Shown: in pieces, positions 24,401 through 34,222 of the stretch | How the letters are laid out: the number at the start of each line of letters is the position of its first letter | How positions within the stretch are numbered: position 1 is the stretch's first letter | Origin: Ampullaceana balthica | Taxonomy: Eukaryota > Mollusca > Gastropoda > Lymnaeidae | NCBI GenBank assembly: GCA_944989445.1 | Contig: CALYLW010000543.1 | Coordinates: 326,848 to 390,847 of the forward strand | Direction of reading: 5' to 3' | DNA length: 64,000 nucleotides | Made by a program: the position numbers and the translations under genes | The notes under the pieces: model-generated | Database searches by the model: none | What the model was told of the DNA's origin: nothing | The model's input: the letters and a program-made list of their open reading frames with translations, nothing else

Positions 24401-27400
24401 CCATAATGTCCCTCATATCCAAGGGATTTTCTTGCATGGATACTAAAATAGAACGTAGCTTCATCCACTTTTCTTCAGTCACTCCAGTCTATTAACCATG
24501 AAGTAAATTATTTAAAAATGTACTAAACCTAAATTTTCTTTTGAATATATTTTATCAAACATTACAAAATTTTGTTTAAAGGATGACAAATGCATTGATA
24601 AAAATAGAAGTAAAAAAAAGATTTTTAAAAACCACGTTTTTATAAGCGGACTAAAAAGAAGGAAATAATTTATAAAACTTATTAGTTCAAGTACTTTGAT
24701 TTAATATGACTAAAAACGTGGGGCGGGCGCTTATGAGGTTTAACATATGCGATTCACTCATTCTCTCACTTATAGATCTCTCTTTTGCTTTCTAAATTAG
24801 AAATCTTTAATTTTTATACCAAACCCCACCCCACGTTTTTAGTCATATTAAATCGAAGTACTTGAACTAATAAGTTTTAAATTATTTCCTTCTTTTTAGT
24901 CCGCTTATAAAAACGTGGTTTTTAAAAATCTTTTTTTTACTTCTATTTATTTTATTCTTTTTAGTCCACTTATAACAACCTGGTTTTTAAAAATATTTTT
25001 TTACCGCTATTTATTTTACCAAACACCTCACAAGCGCCCGCCCAACGTTTTAAAAACATGGTGATGTGGTCACAGGGCGAACTCACGGATGTCAACAAAA
25101 GCCGACGGTACAGATGCTTTTATATAGACTATAGATAATTTTTAAAGTTCAATAATTTAATAACGGTACATATGATCGATCTGAAATTTTGATACAATGC
25201 ATTGTCATCCAAGATCTATCTGTGGTAAAATTTTCAGATCTCTAGGACCATCAGAAGTGGTTCAATTTTACGTTGGCAGATTTGAAAAAATCTTGGACAA
25301 ACAAACAAACAATGCCCAACGAAAGCGAGTTAATAAAAACGTGTTAATTAAAAAAACATCTTATGACATCTAAATGAAATTAAAATATTTACATTATATT
25401 GCATTCAATATATATCTTATCTGTTACAGACGCTCCTTCTATACAGAAGATTATTGCGCCCTAAACTTATCTATGGTTTGGGTCTAGTCCTGAATTCTTA
25501 TTAGAGTTTTAAAAGTAGATAAAGTGTAGTATTATCCTGATTGAATAGAATTTATACATTTCTCTTCATGTAGGTTATAATAATTTTTTGAGGACAATGT
25601 TAACCATATTTAAGAGTGAATTTTTAATTTGAAAAATAAAATGACTCTCTAGAATGTTGTGATTGAAATATGTGTTAATTTATTTATTAAAAATGAAAAA
25701 AAAACCAAAAACAACCAAATGGAAAGCAGTCAAGTACAGGAGCACCATTTGTCACTCAAGGATTTAATTTAAATGTAGATGAAAGTTAAAAATGCTATAC
25801 TTTATATTAAAAATGCTATACTTTATATTAACAAAATTACTTTCTGAACACATATAAAAAATAATTTAAAAATAATGTTCTCATTTTAGTGCATTTGTTA
25901 AATTTTTTGAAATAAAATAATTCTTTGCAAATTTTAGTACTTCATTAAATTTGTATCTGTACATTACTTGTAAAATTTGCATGTATCCAAATTGTAGCGG
26001 AAACATTTTGATTGATCAGAAAGAAAGTTATCCACCATTTGCCTAGATAAAAGTAAAGAAGATAAATGGGTGAGATCTGTTATCAGAAAAAAAGAATAAA
26101 AAAAGATAAGGCTTACCTGTTTTACCTGAAAATGATGTCTTGTGTCTAATAGTGGGTCACTTCCTCTATAATGAACAAGAAAGTTTTAAAATTACAAATA
26201 TTATTATTTTCCATTAGTAATGCATTTTTATTTTAAGATTTATTATGTCTGTAAATTTATGAACATTTTAGAATAAAATAATGTTTTTTGTGATTGATAT
26301 AACACTGGCTTACTTTTAAATTTATGCCAATTGACTGATAAAAATTACAATAATTTTTTTAAAAACAATAATGCAATATTGTTTACGATTTTAATTTAGG
26401 CAGTTGTAAAAGGATGAAAATTTATTAACCTCCTTATGAATTCCTGCTGGGAATTAGGTCTCACCACGGCTGGAGCACTCAAATATTTCCTCTGAGACAA
26501 ATTTGGTGACGATGTGGCTGATTTTGATTTGCTCCTCTGCTGTGACTTAAATAACGTGGGAGGCATGATGAAATGTTTCCTTTCATGTAGTTGTGACTGC
26601 TCTACAGCTGGGGGAGACAACAGCGTGGATCGTGGCAGTGGCTTTGGACTTAAGGTTGGGCTGTGCCTGGCTTTGTCTGTATATTGCAAAGTTAAGGGGC
26701 TAAGAACATCATGAACTTTACTCTGATCCAAACAATGACTGTTTTTCTGGGGAGTAGACAAGGTACCGTGATCTGTGTTCCTCTTTAGGGACGCTTCCTA
26801 TGAATTATAAATACAAACTTCTAGTTTAAGAAGTTGAAAATACCCTTTTAACAGCTTGTCATTCCTTTTACCATGCAGGAAAAAAACAATCCATTTATAA
26901 TTAACTAAGTAGCAATTTTCTATCATAAAACAAACAAGTTTAAGTCTATTATCATCAAAATCATCAGTGGCATTACATCCCATGTAAGGCCTTTGTATGC
27001 TCAACCAAATTCTTCCATTCTGGCTGCTCCATGGCTTTCAGCCTTTTATTTAAAACCCTCAGTTATTGCAAGTTCCTTTCCATATCATTCCATCTTAGTC
27101 TTGGTTGGTGAGTGAGCTGCCTATGTCTGTTTCTGTCTGTCATTAATTTACCTCAAGACCAGCTTTAACAAATGGATCTTCAACTTACTTCCTGGAATAC
27201 CAGTGGAAGCCTGTAATTTTCTCCTACATGTTTTGTATTCTATGAGATAGTATGGCTATATCATTTGCAAATTCAAGTCTTCTAATTTTAGAGTCCACTG
27301 AATCCAAAATGAGTACAGCATGGAAACATCAACCATCAAATAGAAAGTACACATATTTTTGCCTTTTGTCAGGAAAAAACAGATGTTAATGCAAACAAAA

Positions 27401-30400
27401 AATCTTTTATCCTGAAATGGATTGCCTCTGCTTTATTGATTTCAATGCTTTGGGTTACGAACATTATGAGTTACAAGCTGAGTTCTTGCACAAATTAAGT
27501 TTGTAACCCGAGGTACGACTGCATTTGGATTAGGAAAGCATTATTCCATTCTTCTTTCTTATTTACTTATGAATATAAAATAATAAGCCTATGCAGATCA
27601 TTTCTGCATATTTTAAAATAAATTCTGCTAAGATATATATTTTTAGGGCTTTTACTATTTTTTCATATCATTTTTTAATTCATTGCTAGTTGGATAACCA
27701 ACCAATATGTCCTGTCCACTTAGTGGTTGTTAGTAATCATCTTTGAAATCTCCATGCTGTCAGCACTATAGAATCATCTTTGACACCTCCATCTGCAGCA
27801 CATAGAATCATCTTTGACACCTCCATCTGCAGCACATAGAATCATCTTTGACACCTCCATCTGCAGCACATAGAATCATCTTTGACACCTCCATCTGCAG
27901 CACATAGAATCATCTTTGACACCTCCATCTGCAGCACATAGAATCATCTTTGACACCTCCATCTGCAGCACATAGAATCATCTTTGACACCTCCATCTGC
28001 AGCACATAGAATCATCTTTGACACCTCCATCTGCAGCACATAGAATCATCTTTGACACCTCCATCTGCAGCACATAGAATCATCTTTGACACCTCCATCT
28101 GCAGCACATAGAATCATCTTTGACACCTCCATCTGCAGCACATAGAATCATCTTTGACACCTCCATCTGCAGCACATAGAATCATCTTTGACACCTCCAT
28201 CTGCAGCACATAGAATCATCTTTGACACCTCCATCTGCAGCACATAGAATCATCTTTGACACCTCCATCTGCAGCACATAGAATCATCTTTGACACCTCC
28301 ATCTGCAGCACATAGAATCATCTTTGACACCTCCATCTGCAGCATATAGAATCATCTTTGACACCTCCATCTGCAGCATATAGAATCATCTTTGACACCT
28401 CCACGTGCAGCATATAGAATCATCTTTGACACCTCCATCTGCAGCATATAGAATCATCTTTGACACCTCCATCTGCAGCACATAGAATCATCTTTGACAC
28501 CTCCATCTGCAGCATATAGAATCATCTTTGACACCTCCATCTGCAGCATATAGAATCATCTTTGACACCTCCATCTGCAGCATATAGAATCATCTTTGAC
28601 ACCTCCATCTGCAGCATATAGAATCTCTCAAACAGGGATGGTATCCAGTTAATCTGTTAGGTAATGTCCATGTTGCCTTCTGTAGCAACCCTTAGCTGTT
28701 GATTGTCATTCCTTACCTTGTGGTCAAGTCTTTAAGTCACACTCTGTTGTCACTGTTTATGCAGACTTTGTTTCTGGTGGCTGGTCTGTAAGAAGTCTCC
28801 TCTCCCGTCTTTGCTTTTAAATCTTCAAGAACTTATTTTTGATTATGGTTTCTGTAACTGCAAAATACTCTTTCAAGAGTTTCTTATTAGAAGCTTTCCT
28901 TTATGTTGCCGTCTTCACCTTCTGTGAATGTCATGTTAAACATATTTCTTATATTTTTACTGAACACGATCTTTAGCTCACTGGTTTGAACCCGGTGACT
29001 CCAGACTTCAGAATGCAAACTCTGTTCCTAAGCTTTTGGTGTCATTTCCACAGAAAAATGTTGTGCATTCATAAGTACCGTATATACTCGTTCTATAGCC
29101 CGTTCAATCATAAGCTGACCCCCCCCCCACACACTTTTGGAAGAGAAAAGTATTAAAAGTGTATAACCCGCTCGCAAGTCGACCCCCCCAAAAATAATAT
29201 GTCAGCTTAAACAAAATGGTACATATTTTTTAAAAACTACAAGCTAAATCGGTCATTATGATTGCTTACTTTGTACTGCCTATCTTTGTCTTTGTGCTCT
29301 TTGTTAAGCAAGAGTTACCGGTATTTAAAAAAAAATTCGTTGGTAAACAGTGACTCAGTGACGAAAACGCGTACATTAAAATTAATTGTTGAAAACAAAA
29401 TTTGTAAAACAATTTATTAAAACGTTCAAAAATATTAATAAAATGATTAAATAAGGTAAGTGCAGATGTTTAATAATATATTATAGCTTCTGTTAGAGCT
29501 GTCGAATCTTGTAGAATGTAGAAAAGGACCTTGATGATCTACAATAACAACACCGATATTCAATATCCATGCAGAAATACGTTAACGACCCGCTCGTAAG
29601 CCGACCCCCCAACTTTTCCCCCTAGATTTTTTTCAAAAAAGGTCGGCTTGCGAACGAGTATATACGGTACTTCATACATTTGAGTTGTCAGAAGAGCAAT
29701 TATGAACCTTGTCAATTTGTCACAGGAGGCTCCTGGTATGTGCAGAGACTCAGGACATGCTAGGTTGCCATTCAGTAATCATGTCCTTGTAAAAGTTGTA
29801 ATGCATGAATTTATTTTTGCAAATAATGCAAAAGTAAATTGACCATTTAAGCTCTGCAGTTTAACAATACAGTCTTGACAAACAAGCCTTACTCTCCTAA
29901 GACTGGTCTTAAGCTCCAAGAGGTTAGAAACCACTCCTTACATAATACAACCATACTATGTCAATAGGAATAACATGTACTTTAAAAAAAAGAAACATTT
30001 TATTGGCCTATATTTCACATGTCATTAATGATCTATCAACAGAAATAATATCTAGGGTCACATTTTACATTTTTAAAATTACTCTTAAAAAACTTACTTT
30101 AAAATGACATTAATGGTTAAATTTAAAAAATTTGCACAATAATTAAGATTTCTTATATTATCTTATCTATACAGACGCTCCTTCTATGCAGAAGATAATT
30201 GCGTCCACAGACCATTACAGATGATCTGTTGACAAGTGATGCAGCGTTCACATGCCACGGCTTTGTGGGTTCCACGCATTACCCAGCCGCCTAACTAGTG
30301 TTAGGTACCCATTCGGAGCTGGGTGACTCAGGGACGCCCTAGGCCCCGGGAAAAAATCCTTGCCTTCACATGGATTCGAACCCGTGACCATCAGTACGCC

Positions 30401-30800
30401 AGTCGAGCGCGCTGCCACTCGATCACCGCACCCCCTGTAATTGTACTCACAGATGCTACATCCTCTAGCTCCGTTACCAAAAAAACATCCTGTTCATCAT
30501 CATTTTTGTATCCAGAGGGTGAAAGACAGGTCAGTTCTGGTTCGGTTTCTGAATAACTATTAAGTGTTAGTTTCTGAAATATGCATCAATGAAGTTATGA
30601 TTTTTAAAGTTATCTTATTTAATTAACTTTGAAACAAAGAACATCTGAATTTCAGTTAACAAAGTTTATATGTACTTATGTCATAAGGCAGAATCATATT
30701 AATATTAAAAATAAAAAACATGACAAAAACTCACAATAGATAGTAGTTTGTTGAGTGCAGCATCCTGTTCCTCTGGCCGTGATCTTCTGAGGCCTGACAT
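18482..30800 (-). CDS. Coiled-coil protein of 391 residues, unrecognised
   Basis: Eight exons with matching splice phases: 30800-30735 (ATG), 30573-30451, 26797-26430, 26165-26117, 24488-24288, 23955-23865, 22830-22748, 18676-18482 (stop TAA). Lengths sum to 1176 nt, or 391 residues. The N-terminus is basic (MSGLRRSRPEEQD). Residues of about 25-190 are Ser/Pro-rich and probably disordered (SPTLSPKPLPRSTLLSPP). A helical C-terminal half follows: GVTEEKWMKLRSILVSMQ, then a heptad-like coiled coil (EELIRLKNELSTMRDQLWQM joined to ENELNIAESQRD), a segment with WEKGLESLKSSD, another helix (EVLGVMEHLLKDFKSQRSYL) and an acidic tail (YSDSDEDLIC). The layout resembles centrosome or spindle coiled-coil proteins (for example CEP68-type), but that is only a guess. 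Most exon borders have good GT/AG signals; the exon 3 donor (GTTAAT) is weak. The first intron is short and the last, about 4 kb, is repeat-filled. Confidence 0.75.
19020..19125. repeat. Dispersed repeat related to 49350-49450
   Basis: A stretch with AATTAAAGTTAC, ATTAA and AGGACCGGTTAA blocks, ending CAGTTAACAAC, matches in order the segment at about 49350-49450 (AATTGAAGTTAC, ATTAA, AGGACCGTTTAA, CGTTAACAAC). Both contain internal near-palindromes around GGTCC/GGACC. Probably a fragment of one transposon family. No coding sequence. Confidence 0.4.
19261..19497. repeat. Dispersed repeat, copy B
   Basis: The inverted copy of 2337-2640, reading ATTAACTCATGGCGTCTGCT at one end and GTGCGTATTATATTGAAC at the other. 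Further modules with the same 'GTATTATAxTGAAC' end continue to about 19800, so it may be a compound or serially duplicated element. Confidence 0.5.
19920..20737. mobile_element. hAT-type element (818 bp) containing a nested MITE
   Basis: The termini are TAGGGCTG at the left and CAGCCCTA at the right, each followed inward by AACGATTAATT-rich sequence that folds back. The flanking octamer GTTTTTAC is identical on both sides (19912-19919 and 20738-20745). No transposase frame is seen. The copy is interrupted by the MITE at 20180-20364. Confidence 0.8.
20180..20364. mobile_element. hAT-type MITE (185 bp), nested
   Basis: The ends are CAATGTTCCCTCTAAG and TTAAAGGGAACATTG. The flanking octamer CTACCATG is perfect on both sides (20172-20179 and 20365-20372). 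A second family member lies at 42773-42936 in the opposite orientation. It was inserted after the host element 19920-20737. Confidence 0.85.
21168..21330. repeat. 23-bp minisatellite (~7 copies)
   Basis: The unit is CATAGAATCTCATACGGTCT plus ACT, with several substitutions. It lies in the last intron of the coiled-coil gene. Confidence 0.85.
23202..23491 (-). mobile_element. tRNA-derived SINE, copy 1
   Basis: On the minus strand the head has box A TGGTCGAGTGG and box B GGTTCAAATCC (complement of 23429-23439), typical of a polymerase III promoter. The body is about 200 bp, and the tail is GGACGCAATTATCTTCTGCA followed by TAGAAGGAGCATCTGTATAGATAA and a (GATAA)n repeat. It lies in an intron of the coiled-coil gene in the sense orientation. 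The last ~35 bp before the pentamer tail are shared with the LINE fragments at 25410, 33122, 33905 and 41990. Confidence 0.85.
24602..24948. repeat. Long hairpin: ~120-bp inverted repeat arms
   Basis: Left arm 24602-24723 and right arm 24829-24948 are nearly perfect reverse complements. Both contain AAAACGTGG, TAAGCGGACTAAAAAGAAGG and AGTTCAAGTACTT or their complements. The loop is about 105 nt. A partial third, direct copy of the outer arm continues to about 25060. It lies in the intron between exons 4 and 5 of the coiled-coil gene, so the pre-mRNA could form a long duplex. Confidence 0.8.
25130..25335. repeat. Dispersed repeat, diverged copy C
   Basis: Shares the order 'AGATAAT..TTTAA', 'GATCTGAAATTTTGATAC' and 'TTTTCAGATCT' with the family at 2337-2640 and 19261-19497. 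It ends with a (GACAAACAAACAAAC) tract and GCGAGTTAATAA. Confidence 0.4.
25410..25530 (-). mobile_element. CR1/jockey-like LINE 3' fragment, copy 1
   Basis: The tail CAGACGCTCCTTCTATACAG plus AAGATTATTGCG, preceded by a (TTATC) remnant, is followed by the region that in better copies encodes the C-terminal tail of the reverse-transcriptase protein. Strongly 5'-truncated. Confidence 0.65.
27010..27310 (-). pseudogene. RTE-like LINE reverse-transcriptase fragment
   Basis: On the minus strand a frame reads RLEFANDIAILSHRIQNM, a mutated form of the catalytic 'ADD' block, matching DLDLADDLALISHSQQQM of the LINE at 47285-48876. The preceding IQWTL is also shared. Stops and frameshifts are present. 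A decayed intronic copy. Confidence 0.6.
27735..28626. repeat. 34-bp minisatellite (~26 copies)
   Basis: The unit is CATAGAATCATCTTTGACAC followed by CTCCATCTGCAGCA, with a PstI palindrome CTGCAG. The left edge is degenerate and the right third carries CATATAG variants. It is located in the second intron of the coiled-coil gene. Confidence 0.93.
28627..29075. other. Intronic sequence, nothing recognised
   Basis: Less AT-rich than its surroundings, with no conserved frame. It may be a decayed upstream part of the LINE family at 27010, but I cannot align it. Confidence 0.3.
29076..29669. mobile_element. Tc1/mariner-like MITE (594 bp), copy 1
   Basis: The ends are TACCGTATATACTCGTTC and GAACGAGTATATACGGTA, flanked by TA as expected for a TA target duplication. 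Inner poly-C 'GACCCCCC' blocks follow each end. There is no transposase. A second copy at 51963-53611 shares the interior (for example AAGGACCTTGATGATCTACA). Confidence 0.75.
30158..30436 (-). mobile_element. tRNA-derived SINE, copy 2
   Basis: Same family as 23202-23491, with box B GGTTCGAATCC on the minus strand and the shared 3' tail ending in TAGATAAGATAA. It begins about 14 nt inside intron 2 of the coiled-coil gene, next to the GTGAGT donor of exon 2, in the sense orientation. Confidence 0.85.
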
Positions 30801-31960
30801 AGTCTTCTTTAAAATTAGCTTTAAATATTTTCTCCTAATGGTTTTGATCCCTTAATCATGAAGGTGAATGAATTCTTGCAAAGCTCTACTGTGTAGAGCA
30901 TGTGTCAAAATATGACAGTCAATATGTCAATCATCAAAACATAATCCATCAGAATCAGTTAAATCACTGTGCTTCCTGGTCAATGAAGTTTTTTTAAAAA
31001 TTAGTTGAAACAATGTATTTCATATGGCAGGCAATCTCCTTTTGTAAATTGGAGAATAAAATAATGAGGCACTATAAAATGTAAATATACATTTTATCTA
31101 TATAGGTTTTTTTGATAATTTATAATTATGTTTTAAAACTAAGCTTGCATATTATTTCCCTTGTTTCCTGTTTGCTTATGAGATACTTGAGATAGCCAGT
31201 ATCAAATTATTGTAATCAAAACTGAATTTCTAAGTCTTCCTCAAGTAGTTTAATTTAAATTGACTACAAATTGCATTTCCCTTTATTAACTTCAGTGCTC
31301 TTTATTGAATACTAATCACACAGACATCAACAGATTACAGTCTATATATATTAGGCTAACAACTAATATTATCAATATTTAGATATTAATAACAGGTTAG
31401 GGTGGTAAGTGTGTCCAATGCCAATGTCTACGCTAAGCCAATATCACATGGTAATGAGTACTGCCTAGGAGATGAAGCAGGTAGCCTAGGTGTTATACAA
31501 GGTCAAACATTTTAACTTTAAAAGAGTAATTTGTAATCTAAAGCTTTTCAGAATATGTAGGCCTGTGTCAATGTTAGGAGTAAAAAAGGTAGACCAATTT
31601 AATTTGAATGTAATAATTAAATTAGACTGTATTAAACTGTATTAATTTGAAATTTACATAGACCAGCCAGCATGCCTAAAGTATATATTATAGTTAGGGT
31701 AAAGAGGGATAATAGGCTCCATCGGGCAATAAGCCCCACTTATTGGGGTCATTGACTTAAATGCTTGATGATATTTTTTAAAGAAAGAGAGGCATTAAGC
31801 TCTACATGGTGGAAAGAATCTAAATAATCAGAGAATAATTTACAACCACGTTTGGGTTTCTAACCTATGGCATTGATTATAACTTTGCTTCTTTGTATGA
31901 GTGATTTTTTGCTGCAGTTTCCTGTTTCATTCAAACATGTCTTAAAACTTTTGCTTAGTC

Positions 31961-32175
31961 CAGGGGTGGGCAAACTTTTTAGGGCGAGGGCCGCATTAGT
32001 AAGAAATGAAACATCAAGGGGCCGCACTTAATCAAAATTTAGCCTTGATTCAAGTACAAACATCCATCTTAAACATAAATTATTATTTTTTTATATTACC
32101 ACAGGCTTCCGAGGGCTGCAAAAAACTCCAAAGCGGGCCGCATGTGACCCGCGGGCTGTAGTTTGCCCACCCCTG
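31961..32175. mobile_element. hAT-type MITE (215 bp)
   Basis: The ends are CAGGGGTGGGCAAAC and GTTTGCCCACCCCTG, a perfect 15-bp inverted repeat. The flanks GCTTAGTC and GCTTAATG share GCTTA, so the target duplication has decayed or is shorter than usual. The interior has GGGCCGCA blocks in both orientations. Confidence 0.75.
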
Positions 32176-33121
32176 GCTTAATGGGTTCATCTTTGTTTTG
32201 ATGTTGAAAGCATATTTTTAAGCTGAGATTTTCAAATTTCCCTCTAGTTACAAGTACATCTATACTAAGTAAGTACCTTTTATCAGTTTTAACAATATGT
32301 GTATGTCATTTTTGAGTTAAAAACTGATATTTGTAGGCCATGTTCTGCTAGTGAGGAATCCATATGTTTTTGCAAAATAAAGTACGTCTTCGATGAAGTA
32401 TTTGAAATTGTTTATAAAGAGCTCTAATATTAACATAAATGTAACATAAAAACTTTCCTGCATTATTTTGAATGGACAGCATTAGTGAGAGGCATTTGGT
32501 TCAGTTGCTCATTAATTAGCTTGTTTAAATTAATTTATGAAAATCCTGGGGCTTAATGCCCCAAACTTAAAAAAATGTGAAAACCACCTATTGATAAAAT
32601 AAAGAAATTTCATGTTTTAAACTAATTAGCAATATTAAGAAATGCTTTAAAATGAAAACAAAAATTAATTATTTGTGGAAATAATTTATAATTTTTTATT
32701 TTTGATAATAGATCCATTAGTTGCATTTCGTGGATCGTCTACCTAGTCTTGACTGGTTATGAGGGTTTCCGAGGCACCATCCAACAGTGGTCTAAAGAAA
32801 AACAGAGCACTAAGCAAGGGCTAAAGCTGAGGACCTTTTGGTCATCGAGAAATGGTTTGAAGAATACACAAGAATACTTAACAGGATGGGGAAATTATGT
32901 GGCCACCTCAGTCAAAAATTTATCGGTGATGAAACAGACTTCGTCACTGACAACAAGACAAAAAAAAGGTTGAACCAAAGCATTTGATACCATGTTAAAT
33001 GCATAGAAATCCAAGATGAGGCTTATATTTAAGACGTGGACCAATGAGAGTTGTAATCAGCCACTGTGAAAATATATACCTTCTACAAAATGGTGCTTAT
33101 TGCCCCCAGTTCGGTTAAGTT

Positions 33122-33385
33122 TCATTCTTATCTTATCTTATCTGTTTACAGACGCTCCTTCTATACAGAAGATTATTGCGTCCTACGCTTATCTATGGTT
33201 TGTGTTTAGTCCTGCATTTTTATTAGAGATTTAAATGTTGATAAAGTGTTGGTTTTCCTGGATTCTTCAGGCAACCCATTCCACGCCCGAATTCCGGACG
33301 GGAAGAAGGAAAACTTGTATGTGTTTGTTCTTGCATACGGAATAAGAAAGGTGTTTTTATCCTTATGTCTATCTGAGGGTTGTAT
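33122..33385 (-). mobile_element. CR1/jockey-like LINE 3' end, copy 2
   Basis: Minus strand: the coding tail of the reverse-transcriptase protein (FSFFPSGI-type, WNGLP, KTNTLSTFKSLI), a short 3' UTR, and the tail CTGTATAGAAGGAGCGTCTG plus (GATAA)n. Together with the plus-strand copy at 33400 it forms a head-to-head palindrome. Confidence 0.7.
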
Positions 33386-33399
33386 TAAGTTATATACAT

Positions 33400-34020
33400 G
33401 TATTCCGTATGCAAGAACAAACACATACAAATTCTCATTCTTCCTGTCTGGAATTCGGCCGTGGAATGGGTTGCCTGGAGAAATCAGGAAAACCAACACT
33501 TTATCCACATTTAAAAGTCTAATAATGATCCTACATGTGGAAGAAAATCAGCAGCCCCGAGCCTAATGCTCTTCATGGGTCTTCCTGGAAACCCCCCTCA
33601 GCTCTCCTGCCCCCTAAGGGACGTAATAGCTGAGAGACCCCCAGGAACGGTAGCTTCTGAAGTGGCCGCCTGGGCATCAAAGACACAAGGTCGAAAATGC
33701 CTCCCACTAAAGTGACCTCCCAAGGAGGGGTGGAATTTTCCCTTCTTTGACTGACTACCACTACAGCGGCTGTAATTATATGTGACTAGCACCAAACACC
33801 TAACATATCGGTCTTTGGCATTGCCAGCCAGGAGTTGTCGGTTTTAGGTTGAGGTCAGCTCCGCAACCCTACTCGTCTACCGAGCCACGTTGAGGCCACC
33901 CCTTTTTGACAGAGAACTCTAATAAGAATGCAGGACTAGACACAAACCATAGATAAGCATAGGACGCAATAATCTTCTGTATAGAAGGAGTGTCTGTAAC
34001 AGTTAGATAAGAAGATAAGA
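33400..34020 (+). mobile_element. CR1/jockey-like LINE 3' end, copy 3, interrupted
   Basis: The plus strand encodes NTYKFSFFLSGIRPWNGLPG and KTNTLSTFKSLI at 33420-33525. The 3' UTR and tail resume at about 33905 (GAATGCAGGACTAGACACAA to AGATAAGATG). About 380 bp of unrelated, GC-richer DNA (33527-33905) separates the two parts. Confidence 0.65.
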
Positions 34021-34222
34021 TGTCTAACTTTTTAATATATTTTTGCTATATGGCTATATATTATATTGCTTCATAATTATGTTGAATAAAATTATTCCCT
34101 CAGAAATATGGGTTGCCTAAGACTTAAAAGCATTAGTTGTTTGAATGTAATAATATTTATTGATTTCAAAGGAAAAAAAGAAAACATTGAAAACCTGAGG
34201 CTTATTACCCCAATTTACCTAT

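Larger units (their letters stand above)
31694..34222. mobile_element. Decayed DNA transposon, possibly pogo-like
   Basis: Imperfect inverted ends: TTAGGGTAAAGAGGGATAAT at the left, and the reverse complement of the right end TATAGGTAAATTGGGGTAAT. Inside, about 32820-32990, a frame reads VIEKWFEEYTRILNRMGKL, reminiscent of the segment before the catalytic Asp in pogo/Tigger-type DDE transposases, but it is broken. The element carries a hAT MITE (31961-32175) and inverted LINE tails (33122-34020). The family assignment is tentative. Confidence 0.4.

Noticed and set aside
26514..26714. Plus-strand frame over the third exon of the coiled-coil gene
   Set aside because: Antisense to an exon supported by splice phase, with no motif of its own.
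28990..29012. GGTTTGAACCC resembling a tRNA box B
   Set aside because: No box A, stems or SINE body nearby.
33206..33566. Two long frames on opposite strands that look like a protein pair
   Set aside because: Both are the LINE C-terminal region read from each arm of an inverted duplication.
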